This document shows, in pieces, positions 42,740 through 51,124 of a stretch of DNA of 64,000 nt. The DNA lies in NCBI GenBank assembly GCA_963766605.1, contig CAVYAT010000005.1:248001-312000 (forward strand), written 5' to 3'. The stretch's first letter is position 1; each line of letters opens with the position of its first letter. This stretch comes from AC-49 sp963766605 (GTDB lineage: Bacteria; Actinomycetota; Thermoleophilia; Solirubrobacterales; Solirubrobacteraceae). A model generated the notes under the pieces. The model was not told where the DNA came from and did not search any database. It saw only the letters and a program-made list of their open reading frames with translations. The translations under genes were made by a program, and so were the position numbers.

Positions 42740-43675
42740 ATGTCCGCTCCCCGTCGGCCGCCGATCCGCGACATGCTGCAGACGCGCAGCCATTCCTGGC
42801 ACGAGGTCGGCTTGGCACGCCAACTCTCGCAACGGGTTGTCCGCAAGGCGCGCTGGCACACGGTCGTTTTCGCGCTGGCGCTGACCGGCCTCGTCGTGGT
42901 CGAGCACTACCGGCGTCCGCTGTTCGGCGTCGATACGCCGGCGCGGATCCTCATTGCCGCGCTGATGCTGATCGTCGGCTGGCAGCTCGCGCGCGACCTT
43001 GGGCGGGCGCTGGCGCCGACGCTGTTTCGGCGGCTGGAGCCGGGGGCCGCGGGCACGGTCGGCTTCATCGCGCGCTTCGTGACGGTCGCGATCGCTGTGT
43101 TCATCGCGCTGCACGTGGCGGGCCTTGACCCGCGGACGCTCGCCGTCGGCGGCGCCGTGACCGCGGTGATCCTCGGGCTGGCCGCGCAGCAGACCTTCGG
43201 CAACGTGATTGCGGGAACGGTGCTGCTCACCGCCCGCCCGTTTCGGGTCGGCGAGCGCGTGCGCTTGCAGGGCGGGCCGCTGGCCGGTCAGATCGAGGGC
43301 ACGGTCAGCGCGCTGGGGCTGCTCTACACCACCCTGTCCAACGGCGATGACGCCGTCGTCGTGCCCAACAGCGTCGTGCTCGGCGTCGCGGTGACGCCGC
43401 TGCGCGAGCCGGCCGGTGTCGATCTGCGGGCGCGGCTGCCCCTTGACGTGCGCCCGGACGAGGTCCAGCAGGGGCTCGAGGACGCGATCGACGTCGCGGT
43501 CCGCGGGGCGCCGCGGATCGAGCTCGAGGCGATCGACGGCGACGAGGTCGTGGTCCGCGTCGGGGTCACGCCACTGCACGCCCACGAGGGCTCGCGGCTG
43601 GCCGCCGAGGTCCTGGCGGCGCTGCGCCGCTACTCGCCCGCGCAGGCGACCGAAGGCGCCGCGAGCCCGCGATAG
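42740..43675 (+). CDS. Small-conductance mechanosensitive channel (MscS family)
   Basis: 311-residue membrane channel that releases solutes under hypo-osmotic stress. Three membrane segments lie between about residues 40 and 165, ending in the pore-lining and beta-domain signature LGLAAQQTFGNVIAG and RPFRVGERVRL, then VVVPNSVV and a cytoplasmic alpha/beta domain. A GTG immediately precedes the ATG (42737) and could be the start instead. The 70-bp upstream gap contains a TGTGATCACA palindrome of unknown role. Confidence 0.9.
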   Translation: MSAPRRPPIRDMLQTRSHSWHEVGLARQLSQRVVRKARWHTVVFALALTGLVVVEHYRRPLFGVDTPARILIAALMLIVGWQLARDLGRALAPTLFRRLEPGAAGTVGFIARFVTVAIAVFIALHVAGLDPRTLAVGGAVTAVILGLAAQQTFGNVIAGTVLLTARPFRVGERVRLQGGPLAGQIEGTVSALGLLYTTLSNGDDAVVVPNSVVLGVAVTPLREPAGVDLRARLPLDVRPDEVQQGLEDAIDVAVRGAPRIELEAIDGDEVVVRVGVTPLHAHEGSRLAAEVLAALRRYSPAQATEGAASPR

Positions 43676-43678
43676 AGT
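43673..43678 (+). promoter_or_regulatory. -10 hexamer TAGAGT for dapE
   Basis: TAGAGT overlaps the mscS stop codon and lies 7 nt before the dapE GTG; no ribosome-binding site is present. Leaderless-type promoter. Confidence 0.5.
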
Positions 43679-43685
43679 CCGGCGC

Positions 43686-44789
43686 GTGCCGGACGCCCGC
43701 ACGGACGCGCAGCTCGCCGACCGACTCGCGGCGCGCACCCTCGAGCTGGTGGAGATCCCGTCCCCATCGCGCGACGAGGCTCTGCTGGCCGCGCACATCG
43801 CCGACGTGCTGGGCGAGGGCGGCGTCGACGTCCGCGACGCCGGCGACGGCTGCCTCATCGCCGACCTGCCGACCGCCGTGCCCGCGGCACCGCGACTGCT
43901 GTTGGCCGGGCATCTCGACACTGTCCCGGTCCAGGACAACGTCCCCGGTCGCCGTGACGCCGACACGATCCACGGCGCGGGCGCGAGCGACATGAAGGCC
44001 GGCATCGCCGTGATGGTCGAGCTCGGACTCGAGCTCGCGGCGCGCGCGGGGGCGGGGCAGGGCCCGGCGGTGACGCTGTGCTTCTTCGCGCGCGAGGAGC
44101 TGCCGTTCGGCGACAGCGCGCTGACGCCACTGCTGGCGCGCGACGCCGGCCTGCGCGGCGTCGACGCGGCGATCGTCTTGGAGCCGACCGCCAACGAACT
44201 GCACGCCGGGTGCCTGGGCAACATCAACGCGACCTGGACCTTCACCGGCCGCAGCGGCCACAGCGCGCGCCCGTGGCTGGCCGACAACGCGATCGAGCGC
44301 GCGGCCCGTGAGATCGCGCGCGTCGCCGACGAGGCCCCGCCCGCACCCCACACCATCGACGGGCTCGAGTTCCGCGAGGTTGTCAGCGTCACCGAGATCA
44401 CCGGCGGCATCGCCAGGAACGTGATCCCCGACCGCGTCACCGCCAGCGTCAACTACCGCTACGCACCCGACCGCGACGCCGTCGATGCCGAGCGCCGGCT
44501 GCGCGAACTGTGCGATCGCGACGACGCGGTGCTGACGATCGACGCCAATGCGCCATCGGGCGCGGTCGCCATCGGCCACCCGCTGATCCGCGCCCTGATC
44601 GACGCCGGCGACCTCACGCTCGCGCCCAAGCAGGCGTGGACGCCGGTCGCCGAGCTCGCCGTCGCCGGCGTGCCCGCCGTCAACTTCGGCCCCGGGGACC
44701 CGGCCTTCGCCCACCGCCGCGACGAGCGCGTCGCGATCGCCGCGCTCGTCGACTGCTTCACGATCCTCGAGGCGCTCCTGTGGAGCTGA
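43686..44789 (+). CDS. dapE: Succinyl-diaminopimelate desuccinylase
   Basis: Zinc M20 hydrolase that removes succinate from N-succinyl-LL-DAP. 367 residues with AGHLDTVPVQDN, GAGASDMKAG and FFAREELPFGDS (metal and catalytic Glu residues), a dimerisation lid (TGRSGHSARPWLADNAIE) and the final zinc His near FGPGDPAFAHRRDE. Its stop region overlaps the dapC GTG by 10 bp. Confidence 0.93.
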   Translation: MPDARTDAQLADRLAARTLELVEIPSPSRDEALLAAHIADVLGEGGVDVRDAGDGCLIADLPTAVPAAPRLLLAGHLDTVPVQDNVPGRRDADTIHGAGASDMKAGIAVMVELGLELAARAGAGQGPAVTLCFFAREELPFGDSALTPLLARDAGLRGVDAAIVLEPTANELHAGCLGNINATWTFTGRSGHSARPWLADNAIERAAREIARVADEAPPAPHTIDGLEFREVVSVTEITGGIARNVIPDRVTASVNYRYAPDRDAVDAERRLRELCDRDDAVLTIDANAPSGAVAIGHPLIRALIDAGDLTLAPKQAWTPVAELAVAGVPAVNFGPGDPAFAHRRDERVAIAALVDCFTILEALLWS

Positions 44790-45922
44790 ACCCGGTCCTC
44801 ACGGGCCTGCCGGCCTATCCGTTCGCCCGCCTGCAGGAGGCCCGCCATGCCCTGCTCGCGCGCGGCGAGCAGCTGATCGACTTCAGCGTCGGCGAACCGC
44901 GCGAGCCGACGCCCGCATTCATCCGCCAAGCGCTGGCCGACGCGATCACGCCGCAGTCGACCTACCCGCTGGCCGCCGGGCTGCCCGAGCTGCGGGCCGC
45001 CGCCGCGGCGTGGCTGCAGCGGCGCTTCGACACCGCGGTCGACCCCGACACCGAGGTCATCCCGACGCTCGGCTCCAAGGAGGCGATCTTCCACCTCGTC
45101 CACGTGGTCGCCCCCGGCGCAGTCGCCGTTACCACGCCGGGCTACCCGGTCCCCGACCGCGGCGCGCGCTTTGCCGGGCGCGAGGTCGTCGAGCTGGCGC
45201 TGCGCGAAAACCACGGCTTCCTGCCCGACCTGGCCGGCGTCGACCTCGACGCCCTCGCCGTCCTGTGGGTCAACTACCCCAACAACCCGACCGCCGCCAC
45301 GGCCACCCACCAGGACTACGCCGCCTGGGCCGCGCTGGCGCGCGAGCACGACTTCGTCCTGGCCAGCGACGAGGCCTACAGCGAGATCTACTTCGGCGAG
45401 CAGCCGGCGTCGGCGCTTCAGGTCGAGTCGCGCGCCAACGTCATCGTCTTCAACACGCTGTCCAAGCGCTCGTCGATGCCCGGCTTCCGGGCCGGCTTCG
45501 CGGCCGGCGACCCGCAACTCATCGCCGCACTGAAGCGCTTTCGCCCCAACGTCGGCGTCGCCCCGCAGGAGTTCGTCCAGCGCGCCGCCATCGCCGCGCT
45601 GGGCGACGAGGAGCATGTCGAGCAGATGCGCGGCGCCTACGCCGCCAAGCGCGAGCCCATCCTCTCCTCGTTCGTCGCCCACGGGCTGCGCGACATGGGC
45701 GGCGACGCGACGTTCTTCCTGTGGCTCGCGCTGCCCGAGGCGTGGAGCTCGAGCGAGGCGTTCGCCCGGGCCCTGCTCGACGAGACCGGCGTGCTCGTGA
45801 CCCCGGGCGCCTACCTGGGCGATGGCGGGGAGGGCTACATCCGCGTCGCGCTCGTGCCGACGCTCGACGAGTGCGTCGCCGCTGTCGAGCTCCTCAGTCG
45901 TTGGCGTGCAGAGCCGCGTTGA
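44780..45922 (+). CDS. dapC: Succinyldiaminopimelate transaminase
   Basis: PLP-dependent class I/II aminotransferase of 380 residues acting just before DapE in the succinylase branch. Visible are SVGEPREPTP near the N-terminus, SKEAIFH, VNYPNNPTAA, ASDEAYSEIYF and the PLP-lysine segment NTLSKRSSMPGFRAGF. GTG 44780 overlaps dapE, and its last 29 bp overlap the convergent dapD. Confidence 0.93.
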   Translation: MELNPVLTGLPAYPFARLQEARHALLARGEQLIDFSVGEPREPTPAFIRQALADAITPQSTYPLAAGLPELRAAAAAWLQRRFDTAVDPDTEVIPTLGSKEAIFHLVHVVAPGAVAVTTPGYPVPDRGARFAGREVVELALRENHGFLPDLAGVDLDALAVLWVNYPNNPTAATATHQDYAAWAALAREHDFVLASDEAYSEIYFGEQPASALQVESRANVIVFNTLSKRSSMPGFRAGFAAGDPQLIAALKRFRPNVGVAPQEFVQRAAIAALGDEEHVEQMRGAYAAKREPILSSFVAHGLRDMGGDATFFLWLALPEAWSSSEAFARALLDETGVLVTPGAYLGDGGEGYIRVALVPTLDECVAAVELLSRWRAEPR

Positions 45923-46817
45923 GGCCGCCCCAGCTGCCGCTGCGCGGCGACACCTCGACGGCGCCGGTCTGCGAGTTGCGCCGGAACAGCAGCCCCGGCA
46001 TACCCGACAGCTCGGCGGCCTTGACGACGTCCCCGTCGGGCAGCGTCACGCGCGTGCCGGCCGTCACGTAGAGCCCGGCCTCGACGACGCAGTCGTCGCC
46101 CAGCGAGATCCCGATCCCCGCGTTGGCCCCGAGCAGGCTGCGCTCGCCGATCGTGTTGACCGTCGTCCCGCCGCCCGACAGCGAGCCCATGATCGACGCG
46201 CCGCCACCGATGTCCGATCCATCGCCGACGACCACGCCCGCGCTGATACGCCCTTCGACCATCGACGCTCCGAGCGTGCCGGCGTTGTAGTTGACGAACC
46301 CCTCGTGCATCACCGTCGTCCCCGGAGCCAGGTACGCGCCGAGGCGCACGCGGTCGGCGTCGGCGATCCGCACGCCGGTCGGCACGACGTAGTCGGTCAT
46401 TCGCGGAAACTTGTCGATCCCGTGCACGCCGATGTGGATCCCGGCCGCCCGCGCCCGCATGCGCACCGCCTCGATCTGGTCGATCGCCACGGGCCCGAGC
46501 GACGTCCAGGCGACGTTGGTCAGTACGCCGAAGATCCCGTCCATGCTGATCTCATGGGGTCGCACCAGCCGGTGCGACAACAGGTGTAGCCGCAGGTAGG
46601 CGTCCGCGACGTCGGCCGGCGGCTGCGACAGGTCGGCGATCACCGTCGTCACGGGAGACAGCGTCACGCCGCGCATCGCGTCGGAACCGGGCGCGGAGAT
46701 GCCCTCGACCGCCGTCGGCTCGCTGCCGAGGGCCGGCGCGGGGTAGTAGGCGTCGAGGACCTGTCCCGACGCGTCGTCGGTCGTCGTGATCCCGTGGGCG
46801 GCGGCGCAGGAGGCCAT
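45894..46817 (-). CDS. dapD: Tetrahydrodipicolinate N-succinyltransferase (actinobacterial DapD)
   Basis: Adds succinyl from succinyl-CoA to tetrahydrodipicolinate. 307 residues; the N-terminal half (SPVTTVIADLSQPPADVADAYLRLHLLSHRL) is typical of the actinobacterial form and the C-terminal half is a left-handed beta-helix of hexapeptide repeats (GAYLAPGTTVMHEGFVNYN, IGGGASIMGSLSGGG). ATG 46817 is 10 bp past the dapF stop and has a TAGCGT hexamer 7 nt upstream. Confidence 0.94.
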   Translation of the reverse strand: MASCAAAHGITTTDDASGQVLDAYYPAPALGSEPTAVEGISAPGSDAMRGVTLSPVTTVIADLSQPPADVADAYLRLHLLSHRLVRPHEISMDGIFGVLTNVAWTSLGPVAIDQIEAVRMRARAAGIHIGVHGIDKFPRMTDYVVPTGVRIADADRVRLGAYLAPGTTVMHEGFVNYNAGTLGASMVEGRISAGVVVGDGSDIGGGASIMGSLSGGGTTVNTIGERSLLGANAGIGISLGDDCVVEAGLYVTAGTRVTLPDGDVVKAAELSGMPGLLFRRNSQTGAVEVSPRSGSWGGLNAALHAND

Positions 46818-46824
46818 GGCCCAG

Positions 46825-46830
46825 ACGCTA
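46825..46830 (-). promoter_or_regulatory. -10 hexamer TAGCGT for dapD
   Basis: TAGCGT on the minus strand overlaps the end of dapF and lies 7 nt before the dapD ATG, so dapD may be transcribed on its own as well as from the miaA-dapF transcript. Confidence 0.4.
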
Positions 46831-47634
46831 CAGCGCGGCCAGCCGGTCAAGTAGCGCGGGCGCGAGCTCGCCGGCCCACACCGGCTCCGCCCAGCCGGTC
46901 AGGTCGACGTTCAGGTCGGCGTCGACGTCGACCAGCAGCTCGCCGCCGTCGAGCGCCACCGTGACCGGGCCCGGCCCCGCGTCCAGGCTGAACGCGATCG
47001 CCGCGCCACAGGCACCGGTGCCCGACGACTGCGTCTCGCCGACGCCGCGCTCGAAGATCCGCGCGCGGATGCGGCGATCGCCGTCGGGCACGTAGAACGA
47101 GACGTTCGTGCGCTGCGGGAAGCGCGGGTCGGACTCGATCGGCGGCCCGACCGCGGCGAGATCGAGCGCGATCAGGTCGGTCGCCGACGCGATCCGCACC
47201 ACCGTCTGCGGGTTGCCGATCCGCAGGTGGACGAACGCAAAGCCGCCCGCCTCGCCGGGCTGCCCGATCTCCGCGCGCCCCATCGCCATGCGACACTCGC
47301 GCTCGGACAGGATCGTCGGGCGGATCTCGCCGGCCGCCGTGTCGATCGCGAACTCGTCGGCGGCGGCGAAACCGCGGGCGCGCAGGTAGAGGATCGCCTC
47401 GCGCGCGCCGTTGCCCGACAGCTCGGCCTCCGACCCGTCGGGGTTGAAGATCCGCAGCGTCGCTACGACGCCGTCGCGCGTCGGTGCCGACAGCTCAAGC
47501 ACGCCGTCGGCCCCGACGCCGGTGTGGCGGTCACAGAGCGCGGCGACCCGCGGCCCGGTCAGCTCGAACGGCAGCGCGTCGTGCTCCACGATCACGTAGT
47601 CGTTGCCCAGCGCCTGCCACTTCTCGACACGCAT
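46828..47634 (-). CDS. dapF: Diaminopimelate epimerase-like protein with Ser at both catalytic Cys positions
   Basis: Expected to convert LL-DAP to meso-DAP. The 268-residue protein has the DapF two-domain fold: KWQALGNDYVIVEHD, DRHTGVGADGV, FNPDGSEAE, the ERGVGETQ segment. The residues that align with the essential thiol pair of E. coli DapF (Cys73 and Cys217) are Ser73 (ELSGNGARE) and Ser204 (TQSSGTGAC). A nearby Cys209 remains but aligns with E. coli Cys222, which is not catalytic. His159 of E. coli also aligns with Gln (GNPQTVV). Context (miaA upstream, dapD downstream) favours a DAP role. Activity needs testing. Confidence 0.85.
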   Translation of the reverse strand: MRVEKWQALGNDYVIVEHDALPFELTGPRVAALCDRHTGVGADGVLELSAPTRDGVVATLRIFNPDGSEAELSGNGAREAILYLRARGFAAADEFAIDTAAGEIRPTILSERECRMAMGRAEIGQPGEAGGFAFVHLRIGNPQTVVRIASATDLIALDLAAVGPPIESDPRFPQRTNVSFYVPDGDRRIRARIFERGVGETQSSGTGACGAAIAFSLDAGPGPVTVALDGGELLVDVDADLNVDLTGWAEPVWAGELAPALLDRLAAL

Positions 47635-47639
47635 TGCGG

Positions 47640-48551
47640 TCAATCCTGCACGACCGCGCGGGCGGCCGCCTCGACGGTCGTCCCGGTCAGGCACACGAGC
47701 TCGATGGCGGGCAGCTTGCTCATCCATGTCAGCTGGCGCCGCGCGTAGCGCCGCGTGCGGGTCTTCATCGCGTCGACGTCGCCGACCAGCAGCTCGGCGA
47801 AGCCGACCGCGCGGCGCACGGCGTCCGACGCTCCGGCCGCGTCGGCGCGGCGCACCTCGTCGCCCGCACCGGCCGCGACGATCGCATCGACGCGCGCGTC
47901 GATCAGCGCGTGCAGCTCGTCGCGGTCGCGCACGAGCCCGATCAGCCGCGTCGGGTGGCGCGTCGCCGCCGTCCACAGCTCCCCGCCGAGCCCCGACGGC
48001 GGCGCCAGGCCGCTGTCGATCAGCTCGAGCGCCCGCGTGATCCGCTGACGGTCGGTGACCGCGACCGCCGCCGCCACCGCGGCCGCGCGCGCCGCCAGCC
48101 GCGCATGCGCCGCCGCAGTCCCGTCGCGCTCGACCTCGGCCACCACCGCGGCCCGGACCGCCGGGTCGACCGCCGGCCGCAGATCGAGATCGGCCAGCGC
48201 AGCGCGCAGGTACAGCCCCGTCCCCCCGACCGCGATCGGCCGCCGGCCCGCGGCGAGCAGGGCGTCGATCTCCGCGTGGGCGAGCTGGGCGAAGCGCCCC
48301 GCCGTGCAGCGGTCGCCGACGCCGAGCACGCCGAGCAGCCGGTGTTCGAGGGCGCCCCGCTGCGCCACGCTCGCCGCGCCGGTCAGCAGCTCGACGCCGC
48401 GGTAGAGCTGCAGCGCGTCGCACGACACCGCGACCGGGTCCTCGCTGCGCGCGCGCAGCTGCGCCGCGAGTGCGATCGCAAACGCGGTCTTGCCGACCGC
48501 CGTCGGCCCGATCACCGCGATCACGCCGGGATCGGGTGGGATCGGCGACAC
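47640..48551 (-). CDS. miaA: tRNA dimethylallyltransferase
   Basis: Adds the dimethylallyl group to A37 of tRNAs that MiaB then methylthiolates. 303 residues with P-loop GPTAVGKTAFA, DALQLYRGVELLTGAAS, RRPIAVGGTGLYLRAAL and the C-terminal RTRRYARRQLTWM motif. Start GTG 48551 has a GATACT hexamer 6 nt upstream; the longer open frame is antisense to the SDR gene. dapF follows after 5 bp. Confidence 0.93.
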   Translation of the reverse strand: MSPIPPDPGVIAVIGPTAVGKTAFAIALAAQLRARSEDPVAVSCDALQLYRGVELLTGAASVAQRGALEHRLLGVLGVGDRCTAGRFAQLAHAEIDALLAAGRRPIAVGGTGLYLRAALADLDLRPAVDPAVRAAVVAEVERDGTAAAHARLAARAAAVAAAVAVTDRQRITRALELIDSGLAPPSGLGGELWTAATRHPTRLIGLVRDRDELHALIDARVDAIVAAGAGDEVRRADAAGASDAVRRAVGFAELLVGDVDAMKTRTRRYARRQLTWMSKLPAIELVCLTGTTVEAAARAVVQD

Positions 48552-48557
48552 GCGGCC

Positions 48558-48563
48558 AGTATC
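48558..48563 (-). promoter_or_regulatory. -10-like hexamer GATACT for miaA
   Basis: GATACT on the minus strand, 6 nt before the miaA GTG; leaderless-type, in a 36-bp divergent gap shared with the SDR promoter. Confidence 0.35.
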
Positions 48564-48574
48564 GCGAAGCCGCG

Positions 48575-48580
48575 TAGCAT
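48575..48580 (+). promoter_or_regulatory. -10 hexamer TAGCAT for the SDR gene
   Basis: TAGCAT followed by 7 nt and ATG 48588; same sequence as the gmk -10 element. Confidence 0.45.
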
Positions 48581-48587
48581 CGGGCGC

Positions 48588-49382
48588 ATGGAACTCCGCG
48601 ACAGCACCGCGCTGATCACCGGCGCGACGGGCGGGATCGGACAGGCGATCGCCCATACCCTGCACTCGCGCGGCGTGAAGCTGATCCTCACCGGCCGTCG
48701 CGAGGACGTTCTCAACACGCTGGCCACCGAGGTCGATGGCACGGCGGTGGTTGCCGACCTCGCCGACCGCGACGACGTCACCCGCCTGGCCGAGGAGTGC
48801 ACCGATGTCGACATCCTGGTCGCCAACGCGGGCGTCGGCGGGACCGGTCACGCCATCGACCTCGACACGGCGCGCATCGACACGGCGCTCGACGTCAACC
48901 TGCGCGCGCCGATGGTCCTCGCCCAGACGCTGGGCGCCGCGATGGCCAAGCGCGGCCGAGGGCAGATCGTGCTCGTGTCCTCGCTCAACGGCATCACCGG
49001 CGCGCCGCGGTCGAGCCTCTACAGCGCGACCAAGTTCGGGCTGCGCGGCTTTGGCCAGGGGCTGCGCAGCGATCTGCGCGACCACGGCGTCGGCGTGTCG
49101 GTCGTGTTCCCGGGCTTCGTCAGCGAGGCCGGGATGTTCGTCGACACCGGTGTCAAGCTGCCGTTCTTCGTCGGCACGAGCACGCCGCAGCAGGTCGCCG
49201 ACGGCGTCGTCAGCGCGATCGAGCGCGACCGCGGCGAGGTCGTCATCGCGCCGCTGACGATGAAGATCGGCACGAAGGTCGCAAGCCTCGTCCCGGACCT
49301 CGCAGCCGGTCTTCAGCGCCGGGCGGGGAGCGAGAAGATCGCCGACGGGATGGTCGAAGGCCAGCGGGGCTGGGACGAATAG
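48588..49382 (+). CDS. Short-chain dehydrogenase/reductase
   Basis: 264-residue classical SDR with NAD(P)-binding TGATGGIG near the N-terminus, the NAG motif in LVANAGVGG, catalytic Ser in VLVSSLNG and YxxxK in LYSATKFGLRG, followed by FPGFVSEAG. The arginine after the second strand (TGRRED) favours NADP(H). The C-terminal part is longer than minimal SDRs, and the substrate cannot be told. It ends exactly where the convergent regulator ends. Confidence 0.9.
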   Translation: MELRDSTALITGATGGIGQAIAHTLHSRGVKLILTGRREDVLNTLATEVDGTAVVADLADRDDVTRLAEECTDVDILVANAGVGGTGHAIDLDTARIDTALDVNLRAPMVLAQTLGAAMAKRGRGQIVLVSSLNGITGAPRSSLYSATKFGLRGFGQGLRSDLRDHGVGVSVVFPGFVSEAGMFVDTGVKLPFFVGTSTPQQVADGVVSAIERDRGEVVIAPLTMKIGTKVASLVPDLAAGLQRRAGSEKIADGMVEGQRGWDE

Positions 49383-49757
49383 TCAGGCCCGCTCGACCAT
49401 GACCGTCGTCGCCTTGACGATCGCCTCGGCGTTGTCGCCCGGCTTGAGGTCGAGGTCGTCGGCCGCTTCGGCCGACATCAGCGACACGATCCGAAACGGC
49501 CCGCAGGCCATGTCGACCTGTGCCATCACGCCGTCGCGCTTGACCGACAGCACGACGCCGCGCATGCGGTTGCGCGCGCTGAGGCGCCCCGAGCCGCCGC
49601 GGTCGTGCAGCAGCGCAGCGAGCGCCGTCGATGATATGTAGCGCTGCGTTCCCTTGCGCTCGAACTCGATACGTCCGTCGCGCTCCCAGCGCCGCAGTGT
49701 GTCGACGCTGACCCCGAGTGCTTGAGCCGCCGCTCCGATTCGGATCAGATTGTCCAT
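49383..49757 (-). CDS. MerR-type HTH / TOBE domain regulator (molybdate-binding-like)
   Basis: 124-residue protein fusing a MerR/excisionase-type helix-turn-helix (IRIGAAAQALGVSVDTLRRW, RYISSTAL) to one TOBE/Mop domain (SARNRMRGVVLSVKRDGV to IVKATTVMV), the fold that binds molybdate or tungstate oxyanions. This architecture is used by small Mop-type regulators of molybdate transport. No mod transporter genes lie in the window; the MOSC gene at 14.8 kb is the only other molybdenum-linked gene seen here. Confidence 0.85.
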   Translation of the reverse strand: MDNLIRIGAAAQALGVSVDTLRRWERDGRIEFERKGTQRYISSTALAALLHDRGGSGRLSARNRMRGVVLSVKRDGVMAQVDMACGPFRIVSLMSAEAADDLDLKPGDNAEAIVKATTVMVERA

Positions 49758-49815
49758 GGTCTACCAGTACCCAGTGTGTTGCGACCCTAGCAGCGGGCAC
49801 CGCTGCCGGGCGCTT

Positions 49816-49821
49816 TAGAAT
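49816..49821 (+). promoter_or_regulatory. -10 hexamer TAGAAT for hflX
   Basis: TAGAAT followed by 7 nt and GTG 49829. This supports GTG 49829 as a leaderless start rather than the ATG at 49820, which overlaps the hexamer. Confidence 0.5.
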
Positions 49822-49828
49822 GCGTCCC

Positions 49829-51124
49829 GTGCAGCGATCGCGCAACGGACGGTCAGTGAACACGCCAGGCCCCAACGGCACCCGCGACGGCGGGCGGGCG
49901 CGTCAGCGCGCGTACTGCCTCGCCGCGCTGCCCGAGGGCGACGATCTCGCCGAGCTGGAGGAGTTGCTGCGGACGGCCGGCGTCGCAGTCGTCGGCCAGT
50001 CGGTGCAGCACCGCGACCGTCCGCACCCCAACACGTACATCGGGCCCGGCAAGCTCGATGAGGTCAAGGAGGCGCTGAAGGCCTCCGACGCCAACGTCGT
50101 CGCCTGCGACGACGAGCTCAGCCCGCGCCAGGAGCGCAACCTCGAGGAGCAGCTCGGGGTGCCGGTCGTCGACCGCACGGCGATCATCCTCGACATCTTC
50201 GCCGACCACGCCCACACGGCCGAGGGCAAGCTCCAGGTCGAGCTCGCGCAGCTGCGCTACAACCTCGCGCGCATGCGCGGCCTGTGGACGCACCTCGAAC
50301 GTCTCGGCGGTGGCATCGGCACCCGTGGACCGGGCGAGACGCAGATCGAAACCGACCGCCGGCTGGCCCGCGACCGGATCGCCGCGCTGCAGCGCAAGCT
50401 CGACCACGTGCGCTCCTCGCGCCAGGTCATGCGCGCCGAGCGCGAGCGCACGTCGATGCCGCGGATCGCGCTGGCCGGCTACACCAACGCCGGCAAGTCG
50501 ACGCTGCTCAATGCGCTGACCGGCTCGGAGGTCGGCGTCCGCGACCGGCTGTTCCACACGCTTGACCCCTCGACGCGCGCGCTGAAGATCCAGGGCCGCC
50601 CGTACCTGATGACCGACACCGTCGGCTTCATCCGCAAGCTGCCCCACCAGCTCGTCGAAGCGTTCGGCGCGACGCTCGAGGAGACGCGGCTGGCCGACCT
50701 CGTTGTCCACGTCGTCGACGCGTCGGCGCCCGAGGACGACATGGTCGAGATGCTGCGCGCCGTCGACGAGGTCCTCGAGGAGATCGGCGCCGGGAGTCAG
50801 CCGCGGATCCTCGTCCTCAACAAGGGCGACCTGATCGACGACGAGCGCCGCGAGGAGCTGTACTTCGCCCATCCCGACGGGGTTGTCGTCAGCGCCGTGC
50901 GCAACCTGGGCCTCGACGAGCTGCTCGACCGCATCCACGACGAGTTCGAGGGCACGCTGCGGTCGATCGACGTGCTGGTCCCGTTCTCCGACGGAGCGCG
51001 GCTGGCCGAGTTGCACGAGCTGGCCGGTGATCTGGAGCGCGAGGATACGCCGCAGGGCGTGCGGATCCGCGCACGGGTGCCGAAGGTCGTCGCCGCGCGC
51101 TTCGACCGCTACGCCGTCGCGTGA
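49829..51124 (+). CDS. hflX: GTPase HflX
   Basis: Ribosome-splitting GTPase. 431 residues: N-terminal HflX domain (HPNTYIGPGKLDEVKEAL, DDELSPRQERNLEEQL, the GGGIGTRGPGETQIETDRR signature), then the G domain with GYTNAGKST, DTVGFIRKLP and NKGD, and a C-terminal helical part. GTG 49829 was chosen from the promoter position; the in-frame ATG at 49820 is the alternative. dut overlaps its stop. Confidence 0.94.
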   Translation: MQRSRNGRSVNTPGPNGTRDGGRARQRAYCLAALPEGDDLAELEELLRTAGVAVVGQSVQHRDRPHPNTYIGPGKLDEVKEALKASDANVVACDDELSPRQERNLEEQLGVPVVDRTAIILDIFADHAHTAEGKLQVELAQLRYNLARMRGLWTHLERLGGGIGTRGPGETQIETDRRLARDRIAALQRKLDHVRSSRQVMRAERERTSMPRIALAGYTNAGKSTLLNALTGSEVGVRDRLFHTLDPSTRALKIQGRPYLMTDTVGFIRKLPHQLVEAFGATLEETRLADLVVHVVDASAPEDDMVEMLRAVDEVLEEIGAGSQPRILVLNKGDLIDDERREELYFAHPDGVVVSAVRNLGLDELLDRIHDEFEGTLRSIDVLVPFSDGARLAELHELAGDLEREDTPQGVRIRARVPKVVAARFDRYAVA

